The notes beneath the pieces were generated by a model, which saw only the letters and a list, made by a program, of their open reading frames with translations, was not told where the DNA came from and did not search any database. Positions 36,665 to 46,519 of a DNA stretch of 46,519 nt are shown one piece after another. Each line of letters opens with the position of its first letter. Position 1 is the first letter of the stretch. The stretch is from Fortiea sp. LEGE XX443 (GTDB taxonomy: Bacteria; Cyanobacteriota; Cyanobacteriia; Cyanobacteriales; Nostocaceae): assembly GCF_015206815.1 (NCBI RefSeq), contig NZ_JADEXZ010000048.1, forward strand, positions 1 through 46,519, written 5' to 3'. Made by a program: the position numbers and the translations under genes.

Positions 36665-37198
36665 TTAATCATTCAGCTTTAAGTTGAGTGCCTTTTGTAG
36701 CTCAGTCAGTTCATCTCGATGAGCAGTCACAGTAATTTTACCTTGAGAGTTTGGTTCGCCTTGATGAACTTTTTTCAGATCAAGCAATACCTTCTCAGTT
36801 CTTCCTGCTTTTTTCCAATAGAACAGACCACTCAAAGGTGATAGCAGCACTATCCCAAGAAAAAAAGTGCTGATGTTAGGAAAAAGCATTGATAAAACCA
36901 ATGATAAACAAACCAAACCAACGGTTGCGAGCAGCGTCAAAAAAATTGCTAGAAATAAGCTAGGTTGGACAAAACCCTCAAAAATGACTTGATTTTTGTC
37001 TTGGTCTACCGCTGCCACTCGGTAAGACCGCGAACGGAAATAGTCCTGTAACTGAGGCATTAATACAGCTTCATCTTGCTCAGATACCAGTTGTGCGGTT
37101 TGTGTGCGGTCTTTAGTTGCAGCACGAATAAAGAAAAACAACCCAACTGATAGCAACAAGGTGAGCAGCAACGTAGATGGCAGAATAGCAGTATTCAT
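36665..37198 (-). CDS. Complex C cofactor assembly protein, CCB2/CCB4-like (DUF2930)
   Basis: The 177-aa protein has an N-terminal membrane helix (about 4-24, ending GLFFFIRAATKDRT). A soluble part follows (VLMPQLQDYFRSRSYRVAAVD), then a pair of helices (about 79-125) and a C-terminal soluble domain. The GLFFFIRAAxKDRT start is the mark of the family annotated 'cofactor assembly of complex C subunit B'. In algae, CCB2 and CCB4 help attach heme c(i) to cytochrome b6. It probably shares a transcript with the PadR gene 52 bases upstream. The petM gene of the same complex is far away in this window. Confidence 0.72.
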   Translation of the reverse strand: MNTAILPSTLLLTLLLSVGLFFFIRAATKDRTQTAQLVSEQDEAVLMPQLQDYFRSRSYRVAAVDQDKNQVIFEGFVQPSLFLAIFLTLLATVGLVCLSLVLSMLFPNISTFFLGIVLLSPLSGLFYWKKAGRTEKVLLDLKKVHQGEPNSQGKITVTAHRDELTELQKALNLKLND

Positions 37199-37250
37199 AA
37201 CTGATTGTTACTGTTTGAATGGAGGAGACTTATTCATTATTAATTATTAG

Positions 37251-37598
37251 TTAGTTTGTCCTCTGGTTGATGTAATCTTGCCAAAGACGCGTTAGATCCT
37301 GCGCTTGAACTTGCCATTCTGGAGAAACTTGGTACATTCGCCTAGGCCGTCCCCGTCCTTCGAGCTTCTTCCAATACCCATTGATTGCCCTTTCATCTTC
37401 GAGAAATTTGATCGCACTATAAAGTACGGTATCTGAAAGCCGATAGGTTGGGTATTCAGTTTCTAAACGTTGAATTAACTCGGTTCCGTAAGATTCACCT
37501 TGCAGTAAAACAGACAGTATGTAACAAATTGCTAGTTCCTGACAGAGGTAAGTTGGCGGAGGATTTTCAAAGAATTGATATATATCCTCAAGTTTCAT
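37251..37598 (-). CDS. PadR family transcriptional regulator
   Basis: The 115-aa protein is a PadR winged helix (about residues 20-110). It shows CQELAICYILSVLLQGESYGTELIQRL, LSDTVLYSAIKFLEDERAI and GRGRPRRMYQVSPEW. It lacks the long C-terminal dimerisation helix of larger PadR proteins and belongs to the short cyanobacterial type that includes Pex, a regulator of the clock gene kaiA. I cannot say that this is Pex. Two 15-bp direct repeats (37657-37698) lie 60-100 bases upstream of its start and could be its own operator. Confidence 0.82.
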   Translation of the reverse strand: MKLEDIYQFFENPPPTYLCQELAICYILSVLLQGESYGTELIQRLETEYPTYRLSDTVLYSAIKFLEDERAINGYWKKLEGRGRPRRMYQVSPEWQVQAQDLTRLWQDYINQRTN

Positions 37599-37656
37599 GG
37601 TTAATGAATGGCTAAAAAAATGCCTTTAGGGTGGGATTTATAATCATTGCATTCAG

Positions 37657-37698
37657 TATATAGTGTTACTTTAAGTAGCCATTTATATACTGTTACTT
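37657..37698. promoter_or_regulatory. Direct repeat TATATANTGTTACTT, candidate PadR operator
   Basis: TATATAGTGTTACTT (37657-37671) and TATATACTGTTACTT (37684-37698) match at 14 of 15 bases and start 27 bases apart. The first also extends to AGTATATA...TACT, a partial palindrome. Position just upstream of the padR gene suggests autoregulation. Confidence 0.5.
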
Positions 37699-38197
37699 AG
37701 GTAGGATGTTCAAAGCGTCAACGTAAAAAATGCAAAACAATAATGCCCCACGCAGTTAAAGTCGTAGGATACAAGTAATACATCAGGAGCGTCAGAATTA
37801 CACTCCTATTTAAGCTCTAGGCAGTGTGGTGAGGAGCAATAAAGACAGAGGCTTAACCACTGTATTGGGGTCAAATGATGCCGAGCCGATTAGAACTGCA
37901 TAAGCATAAAATGCCATCGAAGAAATTTTACAAGTAAAATGCCATTTTGTCTGTAAAGGTTATTAAACACTTTATTAATTCAGTATTTAGTCATGGCTGT
38001 CTATTTAGTCTGTCAATCTAAAATTGACGGGTTGTGACTGACGCAGAGAATTTTTAGCCAAGCAAAGTTTTTTTAGCAGAGTCGGCTTAAGTCCTTGATT
38101 TTTCCGTTTTTCTGCGAAGTTCTACTTGAGAAACTCATAGGTCATCTGATAAGTGTGATAGTAAATCTAGCAAGCGCCTAGCAAATTGGTGATTAGT
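37699..38197. other. Gene-free stretch between padR and DUF3611 genes
   Basis: About 500 bases with no convincing frame, RNA gene or transposon end on either strand. The divergent promoters of padR and of the DUF3611 gene must lie here or at its edges. Confidence 0.45.
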
Positions 38198-38776
38198 ATG
38201 TCACAAAATTCCGATGCCCCATCATCTTCTGCTACTCTTCGGGCGATCGCCCAAACATTTCGTCTGACAGGTTGGATTAGCTTTTGGATTCAGTTAGTCC
38301 TGGGCGTGGTTTCCAGCATAATTGTGCTGCTCTTTGCTATCTTTTCGCAAAGAGCAGGTAGTCCTAGTAATAATCCTGGTACTGGCTTTGGAGTCTTTTT
38401 AGCGGTTTGTGGACTAATTATTTTGGGTGCCGGTATCTATTTAGCTTTCCGTTACACCAGAATTGGCAAACAACTGCAATCTTCTAACGCCAGCAACCGC
38501 CCACGTAAAAGCGAAACTGTGCAAGTATTACGCTTAGGTCTGTGGATAAATTTAATTGGCACAGTAGTCACACTTTTAGGCGCACAGGCGATCGTCGGTA
38601 CACTAGTGGCAAGGTCGATATCTCCGCAAGCCATCACTACGCAATTTTTTGATCCCACTCGGATTATTAGCGGTCTTGACATGCTTGTAGTCCAAGCAAA
38701 CACTAACACCGTTTCTGCACATTTTGCAGGGTTAGTAGCATCGCTTTGGCTACTTAATCGGATCAACCGTTCCTAA
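38198..38776 (+). CDS. DUF3611 family membrane protein
   Basis: The 192-aa protein (from ATG 38198; TTG 38186 would add 4 residues) has four hydrophobic helices at about 28-50, 64-83, 113-137 and 168-187. It has the family blocks TFRLTGWISFWIQLVLG near 20 and LRLGLWINLIGTVVTLLGAQA near 110. DUF3611 proteins are conserved in cyanobacteria and plastids; no function is established. A HIP1 site is in codons 10-13. Repeats of CCTGTAACCTGT type follow the gene. Confidence 0.8.
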   Translation: MSQNSDAPSSSATLRAIAQTFRLTGWISFWIQLVLGVVSSIIVLLFAIFSQRAGSPSNNPGTGFGVFLAVCGLIILGAGIYLAFRYTRIGKQLQSSNASNRPRKSETVQVLRLGLWINLIGTVVTLLGAQAIVGTLVARSISPQAITTQFFDPTRIISGLDMLVVQANTNTVSAHFAGLVASLWLLNRINRS

Positions 38777-39011
38777 TCTTCTCGGCTGAATTCAATAAGT
38801 AATCAGACAGAATTAATTACACAAATTTTTGACTGTAACCTGTAACCGTTCGGCTGACGCTCACGGCGGAAGCCTTTAACCTGTCACCTATCTCCACCCA
38901 TGAATTTTATTGTGTCCGACTACTTAGTTTTCTACCAGTAAGCAAAAGGTTATCTCTGACTGCTAGGGCTAAATTTTTGCAGGAGATGAGAAAAATAGAA
39001 TCCAATTAACT

Positions 39012-39548
39012 TTAAGATAGATAATCTTCATCGTCAGAACCGCCATCCCAATTAGCAGCATCATTAGATCGGTATGTTTCTGCTTTATTACGGCGATTTT
39101 CTTGTCTTAAGGCTTCTCGTTCTCGCAATGTTAGCTGTTGCTTTTCGGTAACAGGCAAACGTTCCACTGCTCGCTTAGAAGATTTTTGACGAGTAAAGGT
39201 CTTCCAAGCAGTTTTCATGCCAACAACAATGCTGCGAGTACCAACTTGAATATTTTGGGCTTGTTTTTTTGCACCATCAATGCCTTGGTCAACTTGTTTG
39301 ACGACTTGACCAGCACTTTTGATACCTTCGCTGACATCATTGGTTAAGTCAGTAATTTCTATACCAGTTGTGCGGATGGAATTTAAAGTCGGCGGTAACT
39401 CTCGTGAAAGGGTGTCAAAAAACTTTTCTGCACTACGGGCGGCGCGTGCTAACTCTTGCAAAGCGGGTATAGCCGCCACTAAGACAGCTGTCAGACTGAC
39501 AGCGACTAGGAGTAGGGACAGTCCCAACCAAAATAGGGGGTCAATCAC
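39012..39548 (-). CDS. DUF948 domain membrane protein
   Basis: The 178-aa protein has one N-terminal membrane helix (about 5-27) followed by an amphipathic region SAEKFFDTLSRELPPTLNSIRTTGIEITDLTNDV (DUF948-type), then a charged, disordered tail (about 118-178). It lies 11 bases behind the YtxH-like gene on the same strand, a pair that often travels together. The role is unknown; both are thought to be envelope-associated stress proteins in other bacteria. Confidence 0.8.
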   Translation of the reverse strand: MIDPLFWLGLSLLLVAVSLTAVLVAAIPALQELARAARSAEKFFDTLSRELPPTLNSIRTTGIEITDLTNDVSEGIKSAGQVVKQVDQGIDGAKKQAQNIQVGTRSIVVGMKTAWKTFTRQKSSKRAVERLPVTEKQQLTLREREALRQENRRNKAETYRSNDAANWDGGSDDEDYLS

Positions 39549-39559
39549 GGTTATGCTAT

Positions 39560-39910
39560 TTACGAGCGTTCCGAAGGTTCGGGAAGTGAATCTGAGTCTG
39601 CTTGAGATGTTTGACGCTTCAAGACTTGACTTTCACGCTGACTAGCATCTATGCCAGCTGCGATCGCTTCCCGCAGTCTATCTAAAGTTTCATCCCAGTT
39701 ACGTAGTGCATTGTTAGACAGACGATCTGCCTGGATTTGCACACTTGTTGATAAATCTTCTGCTAATTCCGGGATGGCATCAGCAGATTTCTTTAAAAAT
39801 TTACGCGTTTCGCGCCCACTGCGGGGAGCAATCAGCAACCCGGTTAAAGCGCCGATGGTAGCTCCCAGCATCATACCGCCAATAAAGACTCCAGAACGGT
39901 TATTAGACAT
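39560..39910 (-). CDS. YtxH domain protein
   Basis: The 116-aa protein has the glycine-rich membrane segment GVFIGGMMLGATIGALTGLLIAP (7-29) followed at once by RSGRETRKFLKKSAD, the YtxH signature. An amphipathic helical tail ends PEPSERS. YtxH proteins are membrane-bound and stress-linked in Bacillus; their function is unsettled. It is upstream of the DUF948 gene and probably co-transcribed with it. Confidence 0.82.
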   Translation of the reverse strand: MSNNRSGVFIGGMMLGATIGALTGLLIAPRSGRETRKFLKKSADAIPELAEDLSTSVQIQADRLSNNALRNWDETLDRLREAIAAGIDASQRESQVLKRQTSQADSDSLPEPSERS

Positions 39911-40006
39911 TTGAATTGTTTCTCTCCTTACACCTATTCTAGGTTGGTTGTTTCCCCTTGTATAACCCAGAATGATTTTATCGAGTTAATTTATCGTGAC
40001 AATTTA

Positions 40007-40372
40007 TCAACCAGAAATGTTGCGATGATTCATCCCAGCTTTGGCAACTTTTTTTCTCAAAAAGAAAAAATTAGGTTGGCGAAAATAGCGCTGTCCAACT
40101 CGCTGCCCTAACAATAGTAGACTAACAATCTGCCGCACTTGCTGGATTTTTAATTGTAGGGATTGATTTCGTTGGCGGAGGTTATGGATATTTTTTTGAC
40201 TAATGTCAATATTTTGCGGTGCTTGAGACAGCAGAGTATGGCTATATTTTTCATAAGCAGTTAACCTATCTGCGATGAAGGCTATTTGTTGCTTAAGTTT
40301 CCATAGTAGCCAAACTCCGTAGAGCAAAAGCAGCGAGATGAGAATGTTAATAACGACAACTACTGTGATCAT
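40007..40372 (-). CDS. Small membrane-anchored coiled-coil protein
   Basis: The 121-aa protein has an N-terminal membrane helix (3-25, VVVVINILISLLLLYGVWLL) followed by heptad-like helices (AFIADRLTAYEKYSHTLLS, and LRQRNQSLQLKIQQVRQIVSLLLL). A basic tail ends NHRNISG. No family is recognised. The same strand and spacing of about 100 bases to the YtxH gene suggest it may belong to the same envelope operon. Confidence 0.6.
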   Translation of the reverse strand: MITVVVVINILISLLLLYGVWLLWKLKQQIAFIADRLTAYEKYSHTLLSQAPQNIDISQKNIHNLRQRNQSLQLKIQQVRQIVSLLLLGQRVGQRYFRQPNFFFLRKKVAKAGMNHRNISG

Positions 40373-40881
40373 TATTTACTTGATTTGACTCTGATTGTGA
40401 TTAAGGAGCCAATTTAAGTCTAAATCAACTTCAACAACTATTGAACTAAAGATATCTATTGGCTGCTAAATCCTCAGAAGATATCCGATCTTTGGAAATG
40501 ATCTAAAAAGCAATTTTGGATAATTTTTTTACGTATTTTAATTAAAAAAATGATGGAATTGCGACTGCATGACTATAGAAGTAATACTTGTAATTAAGTA
40601 TATTTTCAGACATATTTTGAGCATTTATTGTTTAAAGGGTGTCTGAAAAGCTTTGGACGAATATAATTCACTACTACAAAAAGTCCGCACAGGCGGACTA
40701 ATGAAAAATCAACGATTTTGTGTTGGGAACCAATGCCTTGACTTGAGACAACTGGCTTGGGCTGTTTTCTCGTTTACCCCCTTAAAAAGGGGGTGGGAGT
40801 CTAAATCTAGAACTACCCAACCTTTATCCGAGAAGTATTAAGGTTTTGGTTGCTTACCAATGATTTGTGACAGCATCAAAA
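40373..40881. other. Gene-free region downstream of nifH
   Basis: These 509 bases have no convincing gene. There are two small hairpins: AGTCCGC/GCGGACT at 40681-40698 and CCCCCTT/AAGGGGG around 40777-40793. An open frame at 40653-40841 has no ribosome site or family signal, and spans both hairpins. Confidence 0.45.
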
Positions 40882-43186
<2,305 letters not shown>

Positions 43187-43375
43187 ATGGCACAAGTAGT
43201 TATTGCAGCTTTAGCAACCGTTGGTGGTGTTGGTAAAAGTACTATATCGGTACACTTGGCTGATAAAGTTAGTAAGGGTAGGCAGAGGGTAGCAATACTA
43301 GATTTAGACCCACAGCGATCGCTTGATGTATTTTGTGGTTTTCATACAATGTCGAATGGGTTCTATAAAGCCTAA
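43187..43375 (+). pseudogene. Truncated ParA-like ATPase ending at a tRNA gene
   Basis: A good ribosome site (AGGTGAGGT) precedes a frame that reads like the first 50 residues of a ParA/MinD ATPase: VVIAALATVGGVGKSTISVHLAD and VAILDLDPQRSLDVF. After that the similarity stops and the frame closes after 62 codons. The last base of its stop codon is the terminal base (discriminator) of tRNA-Thr. A full ParA is about 200 residues or more, so this is a fragment. The signature lysine of the deviant Walker A (KGGxGK) is Val here, a further sign of decay. A HIP1 site lies at about 43317. Confidence 0.65.
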
Positions 43376-43446
43376 GCCGATGACGGGATTTGAACCCGTG
43401 GCCTGCTGATTACGAATCAGCTGCTCTACCACTGAGCCACATCGGC
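43375..43446 (-). tRNA. trnT: tRNA-Thr(CGU)
   Basis: The minus strand folds into a full cloverleaf of 72 nt. The acceptor stem is GCCGATG/CATCGGC, the D arm GCTC/GAGC with AGTGGTA, and the anticodon stem GCTGA/TCAGC with loop TTCGTAA (anticodon CGT). The T arm is ACGGG/CCCGT with TTCAAAT. CCA is not encoded, which is usual in cyanobacteria. It reads ACG codons. Confidence 0.95.
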
Positions 43447-43479
43447 ATACACGAAAAAAGATTATAGCATTATTTACCG

Positions 43480-43752
43480 ATGGTAGAACCAAATCCTAAA
43501 ACCCGCCTTGATCCTGAACAATACGCCCGTTTAAAATCAGAAATGGCAACTCCTTATCGCGGCTTGCGGCAATTTATCTACATAGGTGTTGGTGCTTCTG
43601 GTTTTATTGGCGCATTTGTCTTCTTTTTTCGAGTCCTGGCTGGCCGAGAACTTGACAACGCCTTGCCTAATTTGGCACTGCAATTAGGTATTGTGACTCT
43701 GATGGTTTTTTTATGGCGATGGGAACAACGTCGTCAACAGATACGGAAATAA
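43480..43752 (+). CDS. DUF3493 small membrane protein (LPA1/Rep27-related)
   Basis: The 90-aa protein has a polar start (NPKTRLDPEQYARLKSEM), a conserved TPYRGLRQFIYIGVGASGFIGAF block leading into the first membrane helix (about 31-52), and a second helix (about 65-80) ending in WRWEQRRQQIRK. DUF3493 is the membrane domain also found at the end of plant LPA1/Rep27, which are needed for photosystem II biogenesis; that link is from memory. It is divergent from the tRNA gene with 33 bases between and is followed by a long terminator. Confidence 0.8.
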   Translation: MVEPNPKTRLDPEQYARLKSEMATPYRGLRQFIYIGVGASGFIGAFVFFFRVLAGRELDNALPNLALQLGIVTLMVFLWRWEQRRQQIRK

Positions 43753-43935
43753 GTATTATTACCATATTTCTTTGTAGTGCTTGGCATTCTGCTTCTCTGA
43801 AATCATATTCTTAATAACGACAGAAAAGATAAAGAAAATATTATGAAATCAGAAAAACTTAAAATTTTTGAGACAATAAAAATCGTTGAAACGAGGTCAG
43901 CCAATATAAAGACCTTGGATTTAAGAAAAAATGTC

Positions 43936-43991
43936 AAATTAAAAGCGTCAAGCTAACAAAGTGCTAGTCTTGACGCTTTTAATTTTTTAAC
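43936..43991. terminator. Strong bidirectional terminator
   Basis: A 17-bp perfect stem: AAATTAAAAGCGTCAAG (43936-43952) pairs with CTTGACGCTTTTAATTT (43969-43985), with a 16-base loop and T-rich bases on both sides. It separates the convergent DUF3493 and SLH genes and can serve both. Confidence 0.9.
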
Positions 43992-43998
43992 TAGAGAT

Positions 43999-45678
43999 TT
44001 ACTGAACTGTTACCAAATATGGTGAGGGAATCGGTTGAGCGCGTCCAGCGTTAACTAGTGCTTGGTAAACGAAAGCAGCAACTTCGGCTCTAGTTGCTTG
44101 ACGATTAGGTGCTAATTGTTTAACCGTGGGATAGTTAATTACTAATTGCCGTAAAGTAGCAGCAGCAACTGGGGCTACCGCATAATTAGGAATTTGAGCA
44201 GCGTCGTTGTAAAATCCAAGAGCATTCTGGTTGTTGGCAGTTAAACCTAAACCATTAGCCAAAGCAACTAGTGCTTGTACTCTCGGAATTTGCTGCTGTG
44301 GTTTAAAAGTTCCATCGGGATAGCCTGAAACAAATTGGCTCTGATAAGCAGATTTAATGGCTGCGAAAGCCCAAAAATTGCTTGGTACGTCCTTAAAGTT
44401 GATTGCGCTACGTTTAGCTGATGGATTGAGAGCTTTTGTGACAATGGTAGCAAATTGTGCGCGAGTTACTGGTTCATTGGGTTTAAATGTACCATCAGGA
44501 AAGCCAGCAATAATATTTTGCGAAGCTAAAGCTTCAATATAGCTTTTTGCCCAAAAATTACTAGGTACATCCTTAAAGGCAACAGAACCCCCAGATGGTG
44601 GTTCAACTGTAGCTGCGACAAAATCTACTTGACCAAATATGCGCTTTTGATCAATATCGTTACCAACAGCCACAATAGTATTAGTTTTAGTGGCGTTATT
44701 TACATCGTAACGACCATTACTACGAATAAGATTGCCGCCAGGATTTTCATTAGTCCCAAGATTGGGTTCAGAGGTAGTAATTGCTACGACTCCATCCCGT
44801 TTATTGTTTTGAATGACATTCTTACGAAGTACAGGTTTAGCAGAGTCTGAGATAAACAAGCCATCTTCGTTTTGGATGATTTGGTTTCCTTCAACTAAAG
44901 TTGTGGAAGTTCCACCGATCGCCAAACCAAAACCTGTATTCTGAAATAAGTTATTCCGCACCTCGCCTTGTGCTGCTCTTGTAAGGGAAATCCCATTACC
45001 TTTATTTTGGAAAAAAATGTTTCCTTCAACTTTGGGATTTCCTGTACCTGTTACAAACACACCCTCTCTACCATTGTTTGTAAAAGTGTTGTTTTGGATC
45101 GTGGGATTAGTAGATTCTACCCAAATACCTGTGCCGCGTTGAGTGGGGTTTGTGACAGTAACACCTGCGATCGTGCTATTGCTATCACCCAAGATGGTAA
45201 TTTCTTGTCTAGCAAAAGTCTTACTAGTGTAAAAACCTGCACCTGTAATTATTGTGCCTTGACCTTTAGTTGATTCGTCACCTTGTATTGTGACTCCTGA
45301 TTTGGCTAAAAGAGGGAATGTTTCTCCAGACTCTTGGTTATAAGTTCCAGGAGCAAGCCGAATAATTGTCCCTGCTTGAGCTTGACTGAGCGCAAAGGTA
45401 ATAGTTTTGTAAGGTGCTGCTTCTGTTGCGCCAGCACCAGCATTGTCTTGACCGGTTGCTGGGTTGACATAAATCACCTTAGCAGTTGCAGGAGCTTGCG
45501 CCATAACTCTTGGCGAAGCACCACCACCATTTGCTATACCCATCAATAATGTAGAACCAGTAGCAGCAATTAACAAAGCTGTCAGTCCGGCTCTTAGGGA
45601 TAAATTAAGTCCAAGGTTTCTTCCAGAAAGAAAATAAATATTTTTTACGGAAGAAAAATGAAAACCTTGATGTTTCAT
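43999..45678 (-). CDS. Parallel beta-helix protein with C-terminal SLH repeats
   Basis: This 559-aa exported protein has a long signal region (about 1-60, LRAGLTALLIAATGSTLLMGIA, cut near VMAQA). A DUF1565-type start (VIYVNPATGQDNAGAG) then leads into a right-handed beta-helix of about 8 turns, residues 100-345, with repeats such as NPTIQNNTFTNNGREGVFV and GEVRNNLFQNTGFGLAI. Three SLH repeats follow at about 370-550 (KDVPSNFWAKSYIEALAS, GFPDGTFKPNEPVTRAQ). Beta-helices often bind or cleave polysaccharides; no catalytic set can be assigned. It probably sits on the outer membrane or cell wall. Its SLH block is close in sequence to that of the 412-aa protein. Confidence 0.85.
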   Translation of the reverse strand: MKHQGFHFSSVKNIYFLSGRNLGLNLSLRAGLTALLIAATGSTLLMGIANGGGASPRVMAQAPATAKVIYVNPATGQDNAGAGATEAAPYKTITFALSQAQAGTIIRLAPGTYNQESGETFPLLAKSGVTIQGDESTKGQGTIITGAGFYTSKTFARQEITILGDSNSTIAGVTVTNPTQRGTGIWVESTNPTIQNNTFTNNGREGVFVTGTGNPKVEGNIFFQNKGNGISLTRAAQGEVRNNLFQNTGFGLAIGGTSTTLVEGNQIIQNEDGLFISDSAKPVLRKNVIQNNKRDGVVAITTSEPNLGTNENPGGNLIRSNGRYDVNNATKTNTIVAVGNDIDQKRIFGQVDFVAATVEPPSGGSVAFKDVPSNFWAKSYIEALASQNIIAGFPDGTFKPNEPVTRAQFATIVTKALNPSAKRSAINFKDVPSNFWAFAAIKSAYQSQFVSGYPDGTFKPQQQIPRVQALVALANGLGLTANNQNALGFYNDAAQIPNYAVAPVAAATLRQLVINYPTVKQLAPNRQATRAEVAAFVYQALVNAGRAQPIPSPYLVTVQ

Positions 45679-45936
45679 TTTTGTGTCTGTGATGTGCTGA
45701 ATTATAGTTGGTTAAAAAGGGTCAAATGTGACAGCTATATAACTGTTCAACCCAAGCAAAACTATAACGGATGACTAGCAAATAATCAGCGAAGTTTCGC
45801 AATCAGACACGTAAATAAACAATTATGGGGGAAACTCTGAGTCAAAGGTAAAAGTTATAGAGCGACTGGAGGTGCTTTCTACTTATCTGACCAAAACTAG
45901 GGTGTGGGGTGTGAAGGGAGAAGAAAAAACTTTCTT

Positions 45937-46068
45937 GGCGTTGCTGAATTTAGGGATGAAATAATGAACCGCAAAGTACGCAAAGTACGCATTCGCGCAG
46001 CGTCTCGTAGAGAAGAAGAGGTTTTGAGAGATAAATATAAGAAAATCATCCCGCATTTATGCAACACC
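45937..46068. mobile_element. MITE-like element with 10-bp target duplication
   Basis: GGCGTTGC (left) and GCAACACC (right) are near-perfect inverted ends that continue as GAATTTAGGGATGA / TCATCCCGCATTTAT. The 10 bases AAACTTTCTT stand on both outer sides (45927-45936 and 46069-46078), the mark of transposition. Inside are GTACGCAAAGTACGC repeats and no transposase. Size is 132 bp. Confidence 0.75.
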
Positions 46069-46111
46069 AAACTTTCTTTTTGTACACCCCACAAGGCGAG
46101 CCAATAGTATA

Positions 46112-46278
46112 TGTAGTGGCGTGGCAAGGCTAAAATAGTGCATTAATAAACCGCAGAGGCGCAGTGAGGCAGCGCTGCGGGAGGGTTTCCCTCCGCAGGC
46201 GACTGCGAACCCGAAGGGAGAACACAGAGATAGAAGAAAAGATTTATTGCCATATTTAAGGCTAGACACGCCACTACG
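46112..46278. mobile_element. Second MITE-like element, TA target site
   Basis: TGTAGTGGCGTG (46112-46123) and CACGCCACTACG (46267-46278) are inverted ends matching in 11 bases and weakly for another 20. Both sides are flanked by TA, as for IS630/Tc1-type elements. Inside is a nested GC-rich hairpin GCGGAGGG-type repeat (about 46167-46200). No transposase is encoded; size is 167 bp. Confidence 0.75.
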
Positions 46279-46424
46279 TATATTTCATAAATCAAGTACT
46301 AGTCCTATATCATCTCCATGAACTAGGAAAGTAGTTTAAAAAAGCTAAAAATACAGCATGTCGCTCTAAATATTAGTGCGAAAGTAGAATAAGGGACTTC
46401 CAGAGAATAAGATATACAAGCCAT

Positions 46425-46443
46425 AAAAATGATAATCATTCTG
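46425..46443. promoter_or_regulatory. Fur-box-like palindrome
   Basis: AAAAATGATAATCATTCTG matches the 19-base Fur consensus GATAATGATAATCATTATC at 15 positions, including the whole central ATGATAATCATT. The gene it might control is beyond the window. Confidence 0.45.
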
Positions 46444-46448
46444 AAGGG

Positions 46449-46483
46449 GGAAAGAGCAGTTGCCGTCGGCAACTGCTCTTTCC
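46449..46483. terminator. 16-bp inverted repeat hairpin near the window end
   Basis: GGAAAGAGCAGTTGCC (46449-46464) pairs with GGCAACTGCTCTTTCC (from about 46468) around a 3-4 base loop. No T-run follows in either direction. It may be a terminator for a gene beyond the edge or a regulatory RNA hairpin next to the Fur-like site. Confidence 0.5.
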
Positions 46484-46519
46484 TCCCAAATATATGCAAG
46501 ATAAATGTCTGCACTCAAC

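Noticed and set aside
40653-40841. Open frame of 62 codons downstream of nifH
   Set aside because: It runs through two hairpins, has no ribosome site and no family resemblance.
45897-46269. Overlapping short frames on both strands near the window end
   Set aside because: They lie inside or across the two MITE-like elements and are chance frames.

Overview
The window is chromosomal DNA of a filamentous, heterocyst-forming cyanobacterium of the Nostoc/Anabaena/Trichormus group. The signs are about 45 copies of the HIP1 octamer GCGATCGC (counted by eye, close to one per kb), heptanucleotide tandem repeats (STRR) at gene ends, a phycobiliprotein lyase, PetM, Ycf39, NblR, SLH outer-membrane proteins and a nitrogenase iron protein. 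All of it can be read as ordinary Nostocales genome with a few accessory islands. The identifications come from motifs and recalled family sequences, not from database searches.

Layout. 0-7 kb holds vitamin B6 synthesis (pdxA) and photosynthesis-related genes: petM, ycf39, nadK, nblR, a DUF5132 protein, a cAMP-phosphodiesterase-like enzyme and cpcT. 7-11.1 kb has a TPR protein, a small membrane protein, a lumenal pentapeptide protein overlapping purK, and the 6S RNA gene behind purK. 11.1-14.1 kb is a short inverted-repeat (MITE-like) element followed by a divergent module: a KAS III-like enzyme with an altered active site on one side, a double-ACT protein plus a ketopantoate-reductase-like protein on the other, and between them a good NtcA-type promoter. 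14.2-24.3 kb is a minus-strand carbon-catabolic block, xfp-gap1-pyk-tal-(accessory)-ackA: phosphoketolase makes acetyl phosphate and acetate kinase turns it into ATP and acetate. Between tal and ackA sits a two-gene AAA ATPase + DUF4276 (TOPRIM-like) module that looks like a defence system.

24.5-31.7 kb holds sbcC, a newly called 55-aa protein, a NACHT NTPase (bacterial NLR-like), a higA antitoxin whose higB toxin survives only as a C-terminal stub directly behind the NACHT gene, and a Uma2-type nuclease. 31.9-38.8 kb has two exported proteins sharing a TrbI/VirB10-like domain (one with SLH repeats), a Hik2-like histidine kinase, a DUF3155 protein, a PadR regulator upstream of a cytochrome b6 maturation factor (CCB2/4-like), and a DUF3611 protein. 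39-41.8 kb has three small membrane/envelope proteins and a lone nifH. 41.8-43.2 kb is an unusually long gene-free stretch. 43.2-46.5 kb has a truncated ParA ending exactly at a tRNA-Thr gene, a DUF3493 protein, a beta-helix/SLH protein and a cluster of two MITE-like elements.

Best candidates for something undescribed: (1) the NtcA-box-centred KAS III / ACT / reductase module; (2) the AAA-DUF4276 pair inserted in a central-carbon cluster; (3) the NACHT gene that appears to have landed in a higBA locus, with phased repeats in front of it; (4) the ParA/tRNA-Thr scar beside a lone nifH.
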